A program made the position numbers and the translations under genes. A stretch of DNA of 64,000 bases from a virus. The notes under the pieces were generated by a model that was not told where the DNA came from, made no database searches, and saw nothing but the letters and a program-made list of their open reading frames with translations. The DNA lies in IMG/VR virus record IMGVR_UViG_3300017917_002593, positions 22,212 through 86,211 of that record. One strand, given 5' to 3'. Below, one piece after another: positions 48,301-56,805 of the stretch. Each line of letters begins with the position of its first letter. Position 1 is the stretch's first letter.

Positions 48301-49500
48301 CAAGGTCTATACAACCAAGCAACTGCTAACCACTGGTATAGCCCTGCAGGCAACTATTGGGATGCAGGCCAGCAAGGGTCCGGCGGTATTAGATTAAGAA
48401 ACGGCTATGCAGGTACTATTTTAGGATATTACTATGCTGATACTTCTCTAAACAGCGGATTGTTAAACCAAAACGGTAGTTGGAAAGTTCGTGTAGTCAG
48501 CGGCGAAACTGAAATTTACGATATATTATACTGGAACGACGCCAGAGGATATATTTTCTATGATCGTAACGATACTGCCTACTATGCAGACCCTGCAAGT
48601 ACCAGCAGGTTTAACGTTCTTGGAGTAGGTCTTCAGGCTAACAACGGCGGTAAATTAAGTGTTACCGGCGGACACGGCGATTCTACAATTAGATTAACTG
48701 CACAAGGTAACCAGTTAGGTTCTGGTGTTACATCCTCAATGCACTGGTGGGTAAGTGAACCAGGTATTACATGGAACGAAGGCGGCTTCGGTTACAACGT
48801 AACTAACGACGGTGGTGCACCAGGCGGCTTTAGTAGACCAAACACCAGTTATGGTCAGGCCTACATGCGTTTCAGTACTGCGGGACATTTGTATTTCTAT
48901 AATACAAACACCAGCGGAACTCGATTTAATGCTATGGACATGTATTCCAGCAATTACATATATGTCTATAACTATCTCGAAGCTGGCGGATCTCTAAGAG
49001 CACCGATCTTCTACGATAGTAACAACACCGGTTACTACATGGATGCGGCGGGCACTACAAACTTAAACGTTCTGCAAGCAGTATCTGCAAACATTACTGC
49101 CCAGTTTGCTCGTTGGGCGGACGTGGCAGAAAAGTACGAAGCCGATGCCGATTACGAACCCGGTACTGTATTAGTATTTGGAGGTGACAAGGAAGTTACT
49201 ATTTCAACAGAAACTCATTGCCCAGAAGTTGCAGGTGTTGTATCAACCAAACCAGCATTACTAATGAATAATGATTTGAAATCTACTTTTGTTGCCAATC
49301 TTGCGCTAACAGGTAGGGTTCCTTGTAAAGTATTAGGACCGGTAAAGAAGGGACAAATGATTGTTTCTTCTCATATACCTGGTGTAGGCAGAGCAATGGA
49401 TAAAACATTGTACGAACCTGGTTGCATTATTGGTAAATCTGTAGAAGCAATTGAGTCTGCCGAAATCAAAGTCATTGAAGTTGTTGTAGGAAGACTGTAA
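42397..49500 (+). CDS. Collagen-like tail fibre protein, 2367 residues, with Peptidase_G2-like C-terminus
   Basis: Two collagen-like Gly-X-Y blocks lie at about residues 56-301 and 387-498, made mainly of GAT, GPI, GPQ, GST and GLQ triplets, separated by a beta-rich spacer. The middle has lectin- or fibre-like beta domains. Between residues 1150 and 1950 six linkers of the type [11 protein letters not shown] occur. Near the end there are two xYDxNxTxYYxDxxxT motifs. The last 130 residues ([20 protein letters not shown], then [18 protein letters not shown] and [15 protein letters not shown]) form a C-terminal domain common in such fibres. It is related to intramolecular chaperone or Peptidase_G2 domains, which trimerise and may self-cleave. 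Prolines are mostly in X positions, and there is no Lys in the triplets. The adjacent oxygenases could act here; that is inference. Confidence 0.82.
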   Translation: MAINLDTSQQGNITLKSPTTGTVTLTLPQSATTSGWLLGLADTQGSLAFIPPGTGASGAAGATGATGPIGSTGATGATGATGLQGSTGATGPIGATGSTGATGLRGGTGATGPDGATGATGPQGATGAAGAGGQGGATGSTGPIGSTGATGATGQQGTTGATGLRGATGATGPQGATGFPGATGATGPQGATGGAGGQGNPGATGATGQQGATGATGLVGATGGIGATGAQGSTGAQGATGATGPAGNAGNAGATGATGATGLQGTTGATGPQGSTGATGPTGATGAAGGNGAVGGTGATGLGYDVTSSTSNTNGTGSKTWTVNRTNAFSVGMRVRVIYPAVPTNFMEGSITSIVGLAITVNVDYVAGTVGGGPWANWTIDVAGIHGSTGATGPVGATGPIGATGLPGSGGGTGATGATGQTGAQGNQGSTGATGPAGANGGTGAIGATGATGNIGSTGATGATGFQGATGATGPTGTGGSTGATGATGATGATGIRGTGAWTAVYTSGISTTNLTIFTKTGGTNGVWDQQVYSAEGFIRGAMASASVNDTTGRAMFGLNSDPTGSASFDTLDYAIYFNAGTVVIYESGSSVQTAGAYTTADKFVITYDGGNVRYWQNNTLLRTTARAISSSALYFDSSIQTTNTALTNVAFSAMGEIGATGQAGAGIGAGSANQVIFKDSSNVFAGSANLTFDGTNLNIGGALRFDGKTNWEHNDSATGTGAPTMSFHALGAPGKKHPNYLDENFFAGTNNINVYDNNGSGQTVITRITAPSDTPTTSGFVLQIQHTGSGQTPGFGGFYFAVPSRANAILVARFKAKLPVGYTLNWASNAIGTGSVTYWATNNVGTGKWEDYAYVVVCGGSGTFSSTHFFFVTGSPAPTSGTPLTWFVASAAVYDATDHRTDILYLDRAGGVANIKGYGEGQIIIDGSTTGKAVYLNHYINADVYAASGGGKLRVGSTAVPTYELDVAGEGAFQGYLRITNTAGEQRLLMGNQDSGGTNNPSIIRAANGTLYFGNGNSWTTNGGTVTDFATWATGGSSLISGTGSNPALTITPGGNNWSEGIRINPSTTGGWAAVLYPITANTGGDSWLLGKAGSTNQFTLLKNGFTGSAAFRSDAAFDVSATTGRFTFGYNPYVGPNQVWHAGNLTNVNQLSNGPGFVSSGSTPTFQYVLTTNGGLTDNNGGLKVYAPGGGAYTTGASSVAGAIKIRLPQFRTSTMMRMTVKIYEYAGGSAGTSRTIELGGYNYGPGGWYNIFAYQQTHGGGDLNVRFGHDGTRNCIWIGETGGSWSYPQVFITEFQAGYNAFANTDWNDDWSVTFATAFDTVENGPITAARAHTTYSLTNLSQLTNGPGYLTPYYTSPLDFRGGKHMFHSSGTGSSSINADTYAMQVGPATTRVTTANSYYGGIAFNHLLNYSGGTLNADNTGYNVSPHAWIGLRLHDTPGSERSFLALAVKPGTGTTGAGTDVPVERVTIDPVDGFVGINVLDPLARLHVSGDSRFQGDSRIYLGPNSTWSADLILGGNGRTDSSRATVAATNGNLHIDAANGYDLYLNYYSGRPIYTRGSAFTNWDSGNLTNLSQLTNGPGFITSSGSIDNLGGINYLRFVYGDNTTKTTYTGFTQQLNSGFYNHDSSGGPTAAWYHMIANRHTNTGNNYQMQIAHQFFNDADFWGRTVDNGTYKTWRRFWMDGGTNGLTNLSQLTNGPGFLGKFGNSYYQLDTWLQITGYHGLYSPLNGAHFYPNDASYGSWRMLGTRNGWAGIEGPGNGAGNVVVMMNSDTSGFHNNSYGWHWRWSSGTAYINRSTYGGGTQYTMWDSGNLTNLSQLTNGPGFITASSGALYIVSQDTRNSNFNPQDRVAGLWADFKTNSVIGLSDGGSYNGLLTFRSYGSGGDLSGGQPSQLSYTPNGNWWHRLGTGTTSWGGWKRFWDNSNLTNLSQLTNGPGFVVNGQGSVTFSDIYNNGWFRNNNSGQGLYNQATANHWYSPAGNYWDAGQQGSGGIRLRNGYAGTILGYYYADTSLNSGLLNQNGSWKVRVVSGETEIYDILYWNDARGYIFYDRNDTAYYADPASTSRFNVLGVGLQANNGGKLSVTGGHGDSTIRLTAQGNQLGSGVTSSMHWWVSEPGITWNEGGFGYNVTNDGGAPGGFSRPNTSYGQAYMRFSTAGHLYFYNTNTSGTRFNAMDMYSSNYIYVYNYLEAGGSLRAPIFYDSNNTGYYMDAAGTTNLNVLQAVSANITAQFARWADVAEKYEADADYEPGTVLVFGGDKEVTISTETHCPEVAGVVSTKPALLMNNDLKSTFVANLALTGRVPCKVLGPVKKGQMIVSSHIPGVGRAMDKTLYEPGCIIGKSVEAIESAEIKVIEVVVGRL
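42562..43890 (+). repeat. Collagen-type Gly-X-Y coding repeats in two blocks
   Basis: Blocks at about 42562-43300 and 43555-43890 are tandem nine-base units dominated by ggt-gct-act and ggt-gca-act variants. The units vary at third positions, so they are not perfect DNA repeats. They encode about 80 and 37 triplets. Long open frames on the opposite strand across this stretch are a by-product of the repeat. Confidence 0.85.
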
Positions 49501-49520
49501 AATAGTTGCATGACTATTTT
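49499..49520 (+). promoter_or_regulatory. Hairpin enclosing the start codon of the cassette's first gene
   Basis: AAAATAGT (49499-49506) and ACTATTTT (49513-49520) are perfect inverted repeats around the six-base loop TGCATG, which contains the ATG at 49510. A further T follows. The element begins in the stop region of the collagen-like gene. It could be a weak terminator or attenuator, or a translational switch that hides the start codon. No clear Shine-Dalgarno precedes this ATG. Confidence 0.5.
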
Positions 49521-49992
49521 TAGTACACAAGATTTGGATGAAATAATCTTTCATCCAATCTCCTACGAACAACGCATGGTGTCTATAATCGACAACATTG
49601 GCCGACAAATATTCTTACATTCAGTTGGTGAATTATTTCAGTACCCCAGTCATACCATAAAAGTAGAAGGTCTGGAAAAATACAGTAAAGAAATTGAAAA
49701 GTTTATCTGTTTGTTGAAAGAAGACTATCAGCATAATGGACCAGTAACGTGTCACGCCTTTAAGTCTTTTAAAAATTCTGGAAGTTTCGGAGTTCATACT
49801 GACCCGGACAATGTATTTTTATTAGTAGTCGATGGAACAAAGCATATGACATACAATAATGTTACCTACGAACTAACGAAAGATCAAAGTCTGTTTATTC
49901 CTGCAAACAGTCCTCATTGTGCAATTAATAATGAAGATTCTCTTATGTTAAGTTTTGGGTTAGAATCGTATTTTTGTGAAAAATTAAAATGA
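49510..49992 (+). CDS. JmjC/cupin_4-like Fe(II) oxygenase
   Basis: This 160-residue protein has a cupin core with an HxD pair and distal His: GVHTDPDNVFLLVVDGTK (His96, Asp98) and LFIPANSPHCAI (His136). The run HxD, D-N-V-F, then GxK, then xxIPxxxPH is typical of the JmjC or cupin_4 oxygenases that hydroxylate protein side chains with 2-oxoglutarate. The N-terminal part is helical. It is the first gene of the cassette, ten bases after the fibre gene, and its stop overlaps the radical-SAM start. Its ATG lies in a hairpin loop without a clear ribosome site. Substrate is unknown; the adjacent Cys-His-Ser protein or the fibre are candidates. Confidence 0.7.
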   Translation: MTIFSTQDLDEIIFHPISYEQRMVSIIDNIGRQIFLHSVGELFQYPSHTIKVEGLEKYSKEIEKFICLLKEDYQHNGPVTCHAFKSFKNSGSFGVHTDPDNVFLLVVDGTKHMTYNNVTYELTKDQSLFIPANSPHCAINNEDSLMLSFGLESYFCEKLK

Positions 49993-51062
49993 CTGCTAAC
50001 CTTATCTATCTTAAAACTACAGAGACCTGCAACTTAAACTGTCTACACTGTTTTACCAGCGGCAGTAAAGGTGCTAAAATCTATTGGGATCATCTAAAGG
50101 TCGTGAACTGGTTAGAAAGATTAAGCAAACATCTGCCTAAAGAAAATCATGTACACTTAGAATTTCATGGAGGAGAACCCTTCTTAGCTGAATTAGATTC
50201 TTTACAATATGTCTATGATAATTGCAAAGATCTCTGGGATAATCAAAGCTGGGGAGTTACTACAAATTTAACGTTTAAGCTCACCCAAGATATTATAGAT
50301 TTTATCATGGGGCCATTAAATGGTCGCGTTGGGACCAGTTGGGATCCAGATATTAGATTTTCAAGTCCTAAGCAATACGACCTATGGCGTAAAAATGTAG
50401 AAACCTTAACTAAGTTAGGTGTTGAAATTAAACTTTTTGTATCAGTTACTAAAGGTACTGTTGCAATGGAACCTATTGATCTATTAGAGTGGGTACGAGA
50501 TTTGGGTGTAAAAGAGTTAGCATTAGAACGATTAACTGTTAACGGCAGCGCCAGACAAAATTTACATATATTCCCATCAAACTTAGAACAAGACGCTTGG
50601 TTCTTAAAAATGCATCAACAGAGTAATGCTGCTGGTGCAAGAAATTGGTTCGAAAACGAATTTTTAGAAACAGTATATGCCAAGTTTGAGATGGGTATAA
50701 GTTCACAAGGAACATTTTGCAGAGATTGCGAAGAAAAATTATTCACGGTTAACGCCGATGGTTCAATTTCTGGATGTCCTAATAGTGCGCCAGAACAGGC
50801 TTTTGGGCATATCAACGACGATATAGAACAGTTACTTTACAGTCCAAAACGTATTGAAAATATTGTCTGTGAACGTAGTAGAGATCCCAGATGTTATCAA
50901 TGCCCGGTTTTTCAATATTGCGGCGGAGACTGTCATCAACTCGAGTGGCAAGACGATAAATGTGGAGCTCCAAAGAGTTTGATGCTTAATTTGGCAGGAA
51001 TAAATACCGATAGGACTAATAAGATTATTTTAATAAAGGAGTTAAAATGCCAAGTGGATTAA
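49989..51062 (+). CDS. Radical SAM/SPASM maturase-like protein 1
   Basis: This 357-residue protein has the cluster motif TCNLNCLHC (Cys14, Cys18, Cys21) and the SAM-binding GGEP at 61-64. A C-terminal SPASM-type set of cysteines starts near residue 243: FCRDC, GCPN, CYQCPVFQYCGGDC and CGAP. This is the layout of anaerobic sulfatase-maturase and RiPP-maturase enzymes, which carry auxiliary Fe-S clusters and modify peptides. It overlaps the cupin gene by four bases. It also overlaps the gene for the Cys-His-Ser protein by 16 bases, which points to that protein as the substrate. HxsB of His-Xaa-Ser systems is also a SPASM enzyme, but orthology is not established. Confidence 0.9.
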   Translation: MTANLIYLKTTETCNLNCLHCFTSGSKGAKIYWDHLKVVNWLERLSKHLPKENHVHLEFHGGEPFLAELDSLQYVYDNCKDLWDNQSWGVTTNLTFKLTQDIIDFIMGPLNGRVGTSWDPDIRFSSPKQYDLWRKNVETLTKLGVEIKLFVSVTKGTVAMEPIDLLEWVRDLGVKELALERLTVNGSARQNLHIFPSNLEQDAWFLKMHQQSNAAGARNWFENEFLETVYAKFEMGISSQGTFCRDCEEKLFTVNADGSISGCPNSAPEQAFGHINDDIEQLLYSPKRIENIVCERSRDPRCYQCPVFQYCGGDCHQLEWQDDKCGAPKSLMLNLAGINTDRTNKIILIKELKCQVD

Positions 51063-51625
51063 CGGACCCGATAGCCCGACAGAACATTGTAAATAGATTC
51101 GCAGACTATGTTAGAGGCGCGGCAAATTCTGGCATTTCTTGGGGAACTAACGCCTATCCATTTGGAGAATTTAGTGTACTTGCCTATGTATTCGGCGGAA
51201 CTACAGCTGGTAAAGCTATTGAAATTGACGGCAACAGTTTAGGTGCTGCCGGAACAGTTGCCAACGCTAACACAGTCTATAACGTTTTAATTGCCGAAAC
51301 TACCAGGTATACACGAATTAGACTAATGAGGGCTTTATTGTTTGTTGATGGCGGCGGCGGAAACACTGGCTCTCGTCCAACTCCGGGATATGTATATGAC
51401 GGAACCGCTGTTGCACATCTTAACAGCGGATATCAAGTAAACGTAAGTGCAGGAAGAGATAACGTTTTTTCCGGAAACACTATGACTCGAGTGGGTACAG
51501 CCAATATGTTTAACAACATGAGAGCTGCTTATAACAGTATAAGAGGCTCTGCCGTTACGTTCCAAGTAAACGTATGCCACGCATCTTGCCACAGTAGCTG
51601 TCATAGCTCTCGAGGCAGGAGATAA
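51047..51625 (+). CDS. Cys-His-X-Ser tail protein, candidate RiPP-like substrate or virion protein
   Basis: This 192-residue protein ends in three tandem C-H-x-S units followed by RGRR (residues 177-192: CHAS, CHSS, CHSS). Residues 1-176 form a Gly/Ala/Asn-rich, beta-leaning domain (RQNIVNRFADYVRGAAN, then ETTRYTRIRLMRALLFVDGG and SRPTPGYVYDGTAVAHLN) and contain no cysteine. Cysteine is thus confined to the repeat. A good AAAGGAG site precedes the ATG, which lies inside the end of the SPASM enzyme gene. The body looks more like a virion component than a short leader. The concentrated repeat beside radical-SAM genes resembles the HxsA repeat protein of His-Xaa-Ser systems. Alternative: a metal- or haem-binding tip, since CHxxCH is a CX3CH pattern. 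Confidence 0.75.
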   Translation: MPSGLTDPIARQNIVNRFADYVRGAANSGISWGTNAYPFGEFSVLAYVFGGTTAGKAIEIDGNSLGAAGTVANANTVYNVLIAETTRYTRIRLMRALLFVDGGGGNTGSRPTPGYVYDGTAVAHLNSGYQVNVSAGRDNVFSGNTMTRVGTANMFNNMRAAYNSIRGSAVTFQVNVCHASCHSSCHSSRGRR

Positions 51626-51634
51626 GGATTTAAG

Positions 51635-52366
51635 ATGAGTACTATCATTGACACAGTTGCTCCTATTGCATTAGAAGATTTGAAAAAATACTTTATTAAC
51701 AAAGATATTGTATTTGTAATCGACTATGAAAAGAGTAGCCTAACTGGCGCCAAATTGTTGACCTATTTAGGAAATTTAGATATCCCTTGCGATATAAAAT
51801 TAAGTTTTACAGAACCTTCACATTTTGACTTACTTAAAGAATATTTTGAAACTGGCAACCTATTAAAAATACCCAGTTTAGAACAGGCAGCAATTCTTTG
51901 TCTGTTAGAAAAAAAAGAATTAGTTATCAATACCCCTTTTGAAAATTTTATTAAAGAGAATGAGACAACATTAAACGAATGGGAATCGAGATTAGACAGT
52001 TTAACGCTGTTCAATATGCAAACTGTAGATGTTGACGAGTTTAAAAACTTTGTAGATCAGTTCCCGGAAGATTTATCAGACTCGTCGAAGTATGTAAATT
52101 TTGTTAACTTAGCACGCCATGAAGATTTTTTCTTATATTATTCAAAGATCGATAATGCTAAATTAAAAAATTATAAAACCCTGTTTAACGATTACTGCTA
52201 TCGGGGAAAAAACTTATACAGTTTCTGGGCAGTTGACACCAACCCATTATTCTTATTAACATGGTCGATCGCTTCTGGAAATTTAGATACTGAAGAGTAC
52301 GTAAATTCAGTTAAAGAAGACTACAATGTAGTAACTAAGGACTCAGCAAATGTTTCACCTGTTTAA
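51635..52366 (+). CDS. Unknown protein, cassette component
   Basis: This 243-residue, mixed acidic and aromatic protein has no motif I recognise. The N-terminal half reads as alternating helices and strands (DIVFVIDYEKSSLTGAKLL, IPCDIKLSFTEPSH), and the C-terminal half is helical. It starts ten bases after the Cys-His-Ser gene with a GGATTTAAG-type upstream sequence, and overlaps the next gene by 17 bases. Position between the presumed substrate and further radical-SAM enzymes suggests a recognition or scaffold role, comparable to precursor-recognition proteins. There is no visible PqqD-like fold signature to support that. Function is unknown. Confidence 0.75.
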   Translation: MSTIIDTVAPIALEDLKKYFINKDIVFVIDYEKSSLTGAKLLTYLGNLDIPCDIKLSFTEPSHFDLLKEYFETGNLLKIPSLEQAAILCLLEKKELVINTPFENFIKENETTLNEWESRLDSLTLFNMQTVDVDEFKNFVDQFPEDLSDSSKYVNFVNLARHEDFFLYYSKIDNAKLKNYKTLFNDYCYRGKNLYSFWAVDTNPLFLLTWSIASGNLDTEEYVNSVKEDYNVVTKDSANVSPV

Positions 52367-53567
52367 AAAAGTATATTTAGATTTTGACGATAAAATTAAT
52401 ATGAGCTATGACAGGATAGTTTGTTCAAATGCCTATGGCGGAATTATAGATTCTATCGACTTATCTAAAGTATTTTATGGGGAACTAATTGCATCAAGTA
52501 AGAACATTGGTGACTTAATCGGCCCCGAAAAGAAATTTAATACCTTCTTAGAAATGTTGGAGCTATTAAACAGCAGAGTTGATCAATATAACAGCCCTGT
52601 TTACGTCTACTGTGATAAAGAATCGTATTATAAATTTGCAGTCAAGTGGATGAAAATTATTCTTCCAAGATGTACAGCACCCGCAGCTTGGAAATTTTTC
52701 AAGTCTCATATTTTTAAAGAAAAGAATTTTGTTAATTCCAGAATGTCGGCCTCTGAAAGATTTATCAATGATGTAGACTCGTGGTATTTGCTCGAAGAAC
52801 AATTTAACACATACTGGACAAATGAAGTTGTTACTCAAGCTGATAGAAACACATATTCTCAATTTATAAACACAGTAAAGAATAATCTCAAAGTTGAATT
52901 TTTGCTTGCATCTTACCTTTACAATAAAAGTCTCGGTGATGTTTTAGCTAAGGCAATTACTCCGTTAGTTAAAAAAGATTTAGAAAAATTTATATACGAG
53001 CATAAAGAAGTTATCCTTGTACATTTTCAACGTCCGTTTTTTCAAACCCTATTAGGAGTTCAAAACGGCCCATACACCTTTGACAATTTTTATTCAATGG
53101 TAGATGATCCTGCTCCATTAGTACAGTTGATGTTTAAGCCAGAAATATGGGGTGAAACTCGAAGCTCTATGTTTGCTCCGACTTCCTCTGGCTCAATTAA
53201 TTTGTCAGCATTTACTGATGAAGATATTACTAACCTAAAAAGTTATAGCGCAATTACAGGGCAAATTTGGAAAGACGAAGTTTGGTATACCAGTTTAAGA
53301 ACAACTCCGTCGGCGCAATCATACTTAGGATCTGAAGTTGATAAATTTGATTTTATTAAATTTTTTAGAAACAAAGATTACCTAACAGTTGAAGAATTAG
53401 ATTCTATTTTAGACTATGAGATCTACCATCAGTATCATTCTGCAGGATCGTTTTATGCGTTTGACTTAAGATCAGTTAACACATATTTTGTAGACTTCTT
53501 ATTAATGAACTACAATAATGCAGAACTACTTGAACCTTTTATTATTGAAATCAACGAAAGCCAATAA
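52350..53567 (+). CDS. Unknown 405-residue protein, cassette component
   Basis: No known domain is recognised. The protein is rich in Phe, Tyr, Lys and Asn and predicted to be largely helical, with the segments YDRIVCSNAYGGIIDSIDL near residue 20 and RCTAPAAWKFFKSHIF near residue 107. Aromatic patches (HFQRPFFQTLL, EIYHQYHSAGSFYAFDLR) are frequent. No cysteine cluster or HxD pair is present. It overlaps the upstream unknown gene and lies two bases before the second radical-SAM gene, so it is part of the same operon. It could be a large accessory or docking protein of the modification system. Confidence 0.75.
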   Translation: MFHLFKKVYLDFDDKINMSYDRIVCSNAYGGIIDSIDLSKVFYGELIASSKNIGDLIGPEKKFNTFLEMLELLNSRVDQYNSPVYVYCDKESYYKFAVKWMKIILPRCTAPAAWKFFKSHIFKEKNFVNSRMSASERFINDVDSWYLLEEQFNTYWTNEVVTQADRNTYSQFINTVKNNLKVEFLLASYLYNKSLGDVLAKAITPLVKKDLEKFIYEHKEVILVHFQRPFFQTLLGVQNGPYTFDNFYSMVDDPAPLVQLMFKPEIWGETRSSMFAPTSSGSINLSAFTDEDITNLKSYSAITGQIWKDEVWYTSLRTTPSAQSYLGSEVDKFDFIKFFRNKDYLTVEELDSILDYEIYHQYHSAGSFYAFDLRSVNTYFVDFLLMNYNNAELLEPFIIEINESQ

Positions 53568-53569
53568 CA

Positions 53570-54595
53570 ATGTCAATATACGAAGTCATTGATTCTAAAG
53601 TTGTTGATCATGGAGAAGTTATTGTTTGCTTATTTGAACACTGTAATTTACAATGTTCATTTTGTCCACAAGATCATAATTCTTTAATCGGTGTCTCTCG
53701 AGAAAAGATTTTAGGAAAGATTCCCTCAATAGTTAAATGGATCAACGAAAACACCAGATCAAAGTGTTTCAAGATTCATATAATGGGAGGCGAGCTGTTT
53801 CAAGATTGTTGGATAAATGATGGCTTCATTGAAATTTATCAAGAGCTATTGTATTCTATTCGTGCTCAAGTATCAGAAGATAAAGATTTAATTTTCAACT
53901 TTGTCACAAATTTAGTGTTTGAAAACACAGATAAAGTATTAGATTTTCTAAAAAAGAATAATCTAAAAATCTCAGTGTCTTATGATTCCAAAGGACGTTT
54001 TAATAAAAGTCAACTTGAAACATTTAAACGCAATATAGAAATATTTAGAGACAACATTGAAATGATCTCTCTTGTAATGACTCTTCAAAATATGGAAGCA
54101 GTTATAGCAGGCGACAAGTACTTTGATTATTTGTATAATAATTTTCCATGTGATTGGGATTCTTTTCTTCCCGCAGTACAGGCATCTGAGATCATGATGC
54201 CTAAAGAATCAGATCTACTTAAATTTTATAAGCATTTAGTTGATCGATATCCCGACTGTACAAATATTTCATATTTTACAACAACTGAACATTCTAAAAA
54301 AATGACATGCACTCGCGGTAGTAATTTTACAATAATGCATGATGACACAATTCCTCAAGGCTGTTCGGGCAGTATTCTTATGAAAGGGAATACTACAAAA
54401 AATACAGCGTCGGATCAAATTGTGATAAATTTTTTTAAAACATACAATTGCTTTGAATGTGAGTATTTTAAAAAATGCCCATTCACATGTTTCATAAAAA
54501 ACGACTATAATAAACTCAAAAAAGATGTTGGTGAGTGTGTTTTTAAATTAACTTTTGATCATGTAAATGCAAGAAAACAAGATACACTTTTATAA
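53570..54595 (+). CDS. Radical SAM protein 2 with SPASM or twitch-like C-terminus
   Basis: This 341-residue protein has the cluster motif HCNLQCSFC (Cys25, Cys29, Cys32), the SAM-binding GGEL at 73-76, and a C-terminal cysteine set (TCTRG, GCSG, NCFECEYFKKCPFTC, ECVFK) that fits auxiliary Fe-S cluster binding. In place of the usual GGEP it has GGEL, a tolerated variant. Two bases separate it from the upstream unknown gene, and its end overlaps the third radical-SAM gene by 29 bases. It differs from enzyme 1 outside the motifs, so this is not a simple duplication. Peptide modification is inferred from family and context. Confidence 0.88.
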   Translation: MSIYEVIDSKVVDHGEVIVCLFEHCNLQCSFCPQDHNSLIGVSREKILGKIPSIVKWINENTRSKCFKIHIMGGELFQDCWINDGFIEIYQELLYSIRAQVSEDKDLIFNFVTNLVFENTDKVLDFLKKNNLKISVSYDSKGRFNKSQLETFKRNIEIFRDNIEMISLVMTLQNMEAVIAGDKYFDYLYNNFPCDWDSFLPAVQASEIMMPKESDLLKFYKHLVDRYPDCTNISYFTTTEHSKKMTCTRGSNFTIMHDDTIPQGCSGSILMKGNTTKNTASDQIVINFFKTYNCFECEYFKKCPFTCFIKNDYNKLKKDVGECVFKLTFDHVNARKQDTLL

Positions 54596-56297
54596 ACCAG
54601 TAAGAGTCGTAAAAGAACCCTTAACAATTGCATTTGTAAATCCTCCACATGCAGATTGGTCTCTTATAAACACGCTGACTTACCATTTATGCCATAGTCA
54701 TTATAGTCGATATGGCAAGTATAAAGACATGGTTAAATGGCTACCATCTCCTTACAGATGGAATAAGTATTCTTCTTGTCAAGAAGTCTATGAAGAAATC
54801 AAAGAAGCAGACATAATCATGTTTAGTTCATATGTCTGGAATTATCCTATATGCGATGAAATTGCTAAGATAGCCAAAGCAAATAATAAGATAACACTAT
54901 TAGGCGGCCCGCATATTGGAACTAACGACAACGACTTTTTAAAATCAAGAAATTTTTACGACTTTATTTGTAAGCCTACTAAACCGGGAGAAGTATTTCT
55001 TGAAGACTGCATTGATTCTTGGTTTGAAAATGACAAACATATACAAGCTGAAAACATAAGCTGGGAATTAAATTCATCAAAGACTCGAGATTATTCTATA
55101 TCAGATTTAACGTATTCTGTATACGAAGATCATGCTGAGTATTTGAAAGAAATAGTTACCTATGCAAAAATTAATAAAATGGAGCCTTTTGTTGTTCTTG
55201 AAACTACAAGAGGATGTCCTTATAGTTGTGTATTCTGCGAATGGGGCGGCGGCATTGGCACCAAAATACAAAAGAAACCTTTAGACATAGTAAAACGAGA
55301 TATCCTTGCACTTTTAAATATAGGATATCGAGATGCAATGTCTGCAGATGCAAATTTTGGTATTTTTTTAGAGAGAGATTTAGAGATTTTAAGATTTGCA
55401 TGGGAAAATGGATTTAGCATAAGTGACATGTCGTCAATGAAATCGAAAGATCTAACTAAAAGGAAAAAATTAGTCGACGAATGGTTTAATATTGTAAGTA
55501 GGCCTGTTACTAAAACTAATAGTAGCGCAGACAACATGTGGGAAAATACCAAATATATTTCCATCCTACCAACTGTCTCGATACAAAGTATTTCGAACGA
55601 AGCAATGAAGATTGCAAAAAGAGTTGACTTGTCGTATGAGGACAAGTTAGAGTTAAGTAGATATATAGGAGAAAAAATTCGAAGCGCAGGCTATCCTGTT
55701 CCTGCACTTGAATTAATATTAGCAATGCCCGGCTCGACTTTAGATGATTTTTATAAAGAAATGGAAATTATTTGGAACTTTAGGATATGGGGATTGCGTC
55801 GACACGATTATATGTTCTTGCCCGACTCCGAACTAAATTCAGAAGAATATAAAAATCAATACAAGATAGAAACAGTAGAAGTTTATTCAGATTCTGCTGA
55901 TGAAGATGGGTCTGACAATTTTTATAGTTTGTATAAAAACAAAAAATCTTATTTTAAGACTATAAGGTCTTGTTATTCTTTTACCAAAGAAGAGATGCTT
56001 GAAATGTTTTTTATGAACTGTGCCGCAACATATCTGCTTAGGAATGTTTATCAGGAATACGAACCTTATCTACTACCTGGAGATTTTTGTAAACTGTGTT
56101 ACAAAATTATAAAAACATTTGACTCCTACAAAAAAATTTATGATGCAATTGAAGATATATTCGATCCAACAACTGCTCCTAAATCAATAAAGAAGATAGA
56201 AAACAGGGATAGGGTTGAAGTAGTTGAGGAACTTATCAACAATAATATTTTGTTACTTAAAAATGGGATAGCTAATCATGTACTCGTCGATCAATAA
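54567..56297 (+). CDS. Radical SAM protein 3, cobalamin-class-like
   Basis: This 576-residue protein has an N-terminal domain that looks like a B12-binding Rossmann fold: IAFVNPPHAD near residue 21, DIIMFSSYVWNYP near residue 82, and ITLLGGPHIG near residue 109. The usual DxHxxG cobalamin ligand motif is not evident. The radical-SAM cluster is RGCPYSCVFCEWGGG (Cys217, Cys221, Cys224), followed by a TIM-barrel-like part. Class B radical-SAM enzymes include C-methyltransferases acting on peptides (for example in proteusin clusters) and on other substrates. The start ATG overlaps the previous gene, and the end overlaps the next dioxygenase gene by 20 bases. Substrate is unknown. Confidence 0.85.
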   Translation: MQENKIHFYKPVRVVKEPLTIAFVNPPHADWSLINTLTYHLCHSHYSRYGKYKDMVKWLPSPYRWNKYSSCQEVYEEIKEADIIMFSSYVWNYPICDEIAKIAKANNKITLLGGPHIGTNDNDFLKSRNFYDFICKPTKPGEVFLEDCIDSWFENDKHIQAENISWELNSSKTRDYSISDLTYSVYEDHAEYLKEIVTYAKINKMEPFVVLETTRGCPYSCVFCEWGGGIGTKIQKKPLDIVKRDILALLNIGYRDAMSADANFGIFLERDLEILRFAWENGFSISDMSSMKSKDLTKRKKLVDEWFNIVSRPVTKTNSSADNMWENTKYISILPTVSIQSISNEAMKIAKRVDLSYEDKLELSRYIGEKIRSAGYPVPALELILAMPGSTLDDFYKEMEIIWNFRIWGLRRHDYMFLPDSELNSEEYKNQYKIETVEVYSDSADEDGSDNFYSLYKNKKSYFKTIRSCYSFTKEEMLEMFFMNCAATYLLRNVYQEYEPYLLPGDFCKLCYKIIKTFDSYKKIYDAIEDIFDPTTAPKSIKKIENRDRVEVVEELINNNILLLKNGIANHVLVDQ

Positions 56298-56805
56298 TAT
56301 ATATGAAAAAGGATTTGTAAAACTTTATGAACCTGAAGGCGTAGGTATGATACAAATCGATAACTTTGTTTTATTAAACACCGAAGAGCGCCTGCGTGAT
56401 AACATTAAGCATGATGTATCAAAAGATCTCTCTGAACGATTATCTTTATTTGGCCAGTATTTAAAAACTAAGTATATTGACCCAGAATGGCCGGACGCAG
56501 TATATAATAAATTTGTTGTTTGGGAAGGTGTTGACAAAGACAATCAGGGATGGCATACTGATATGTTTGAAGGCTACGACATTTTCTTTTTATATTATCT
56601 GGATACAATGTCTCCAGAAACAGGCGGCTCAATAAGTTTTAAATGGCAAGGCGATGGAGATAATTCAGTTGAATTTTACCCTAAAGCTGGAGATCTGTTT
56701 ATGGTTAATAATATGCGAGGTTTTTGGCACAAGGCACAAAGCTGTAGTATTAAGAGACGAGTTGTAAGTTTTGATTTTAATGTAGGATTAACAGATCATG
56801 AATGA
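56278..56805 (+). CDS. 2-oxoglutarate/Fe(II) dioxygenase
   Basis: This 175-residue double-stranded beta-helix dioxygenase has the metal triad GWHTDMF (His93, Asp95) and GFWHKA (His151), with a conserved Arg pair at 160-161 for 2-oxoglutarate. The phrase PKAGDLFMVNN precedes the distal His as in prolyl 4-hydroxylase-like proteins. It overlaps both neighbouring genes by a few bases. Phages of this type often carry such dioxygenases, but here it sits between radical-SAM genes, which suggests joint action on the same substrate. Substrate cannot be read from sequence. Confidence 0.82.
   Translation: MYSSINNIYEKGFVKLYEPEGVGMIQIDNFVLLNTEERLRDNIKHDVSKDLSERLSLFGQYLKTKYIDPEWPDAVYNKFVVWEGVDKDNQGWHTDMFEGYDIFFLYYLDTMSPETGGSISFKWQGDGDNSVEFYPKAGDLFMVNNMRGFWHKAQSCSIKRRVVSFDFNVGLTDHE

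Noticed and set aside
51047-51625. Direct assignment as HxsA of the His-Xaa-Ser system
   Set aside because: The repeat is Cys-His-X-Ser rather than His-X-Ser, and no HxsC or HxsD was identified, so only an analogy is supported.
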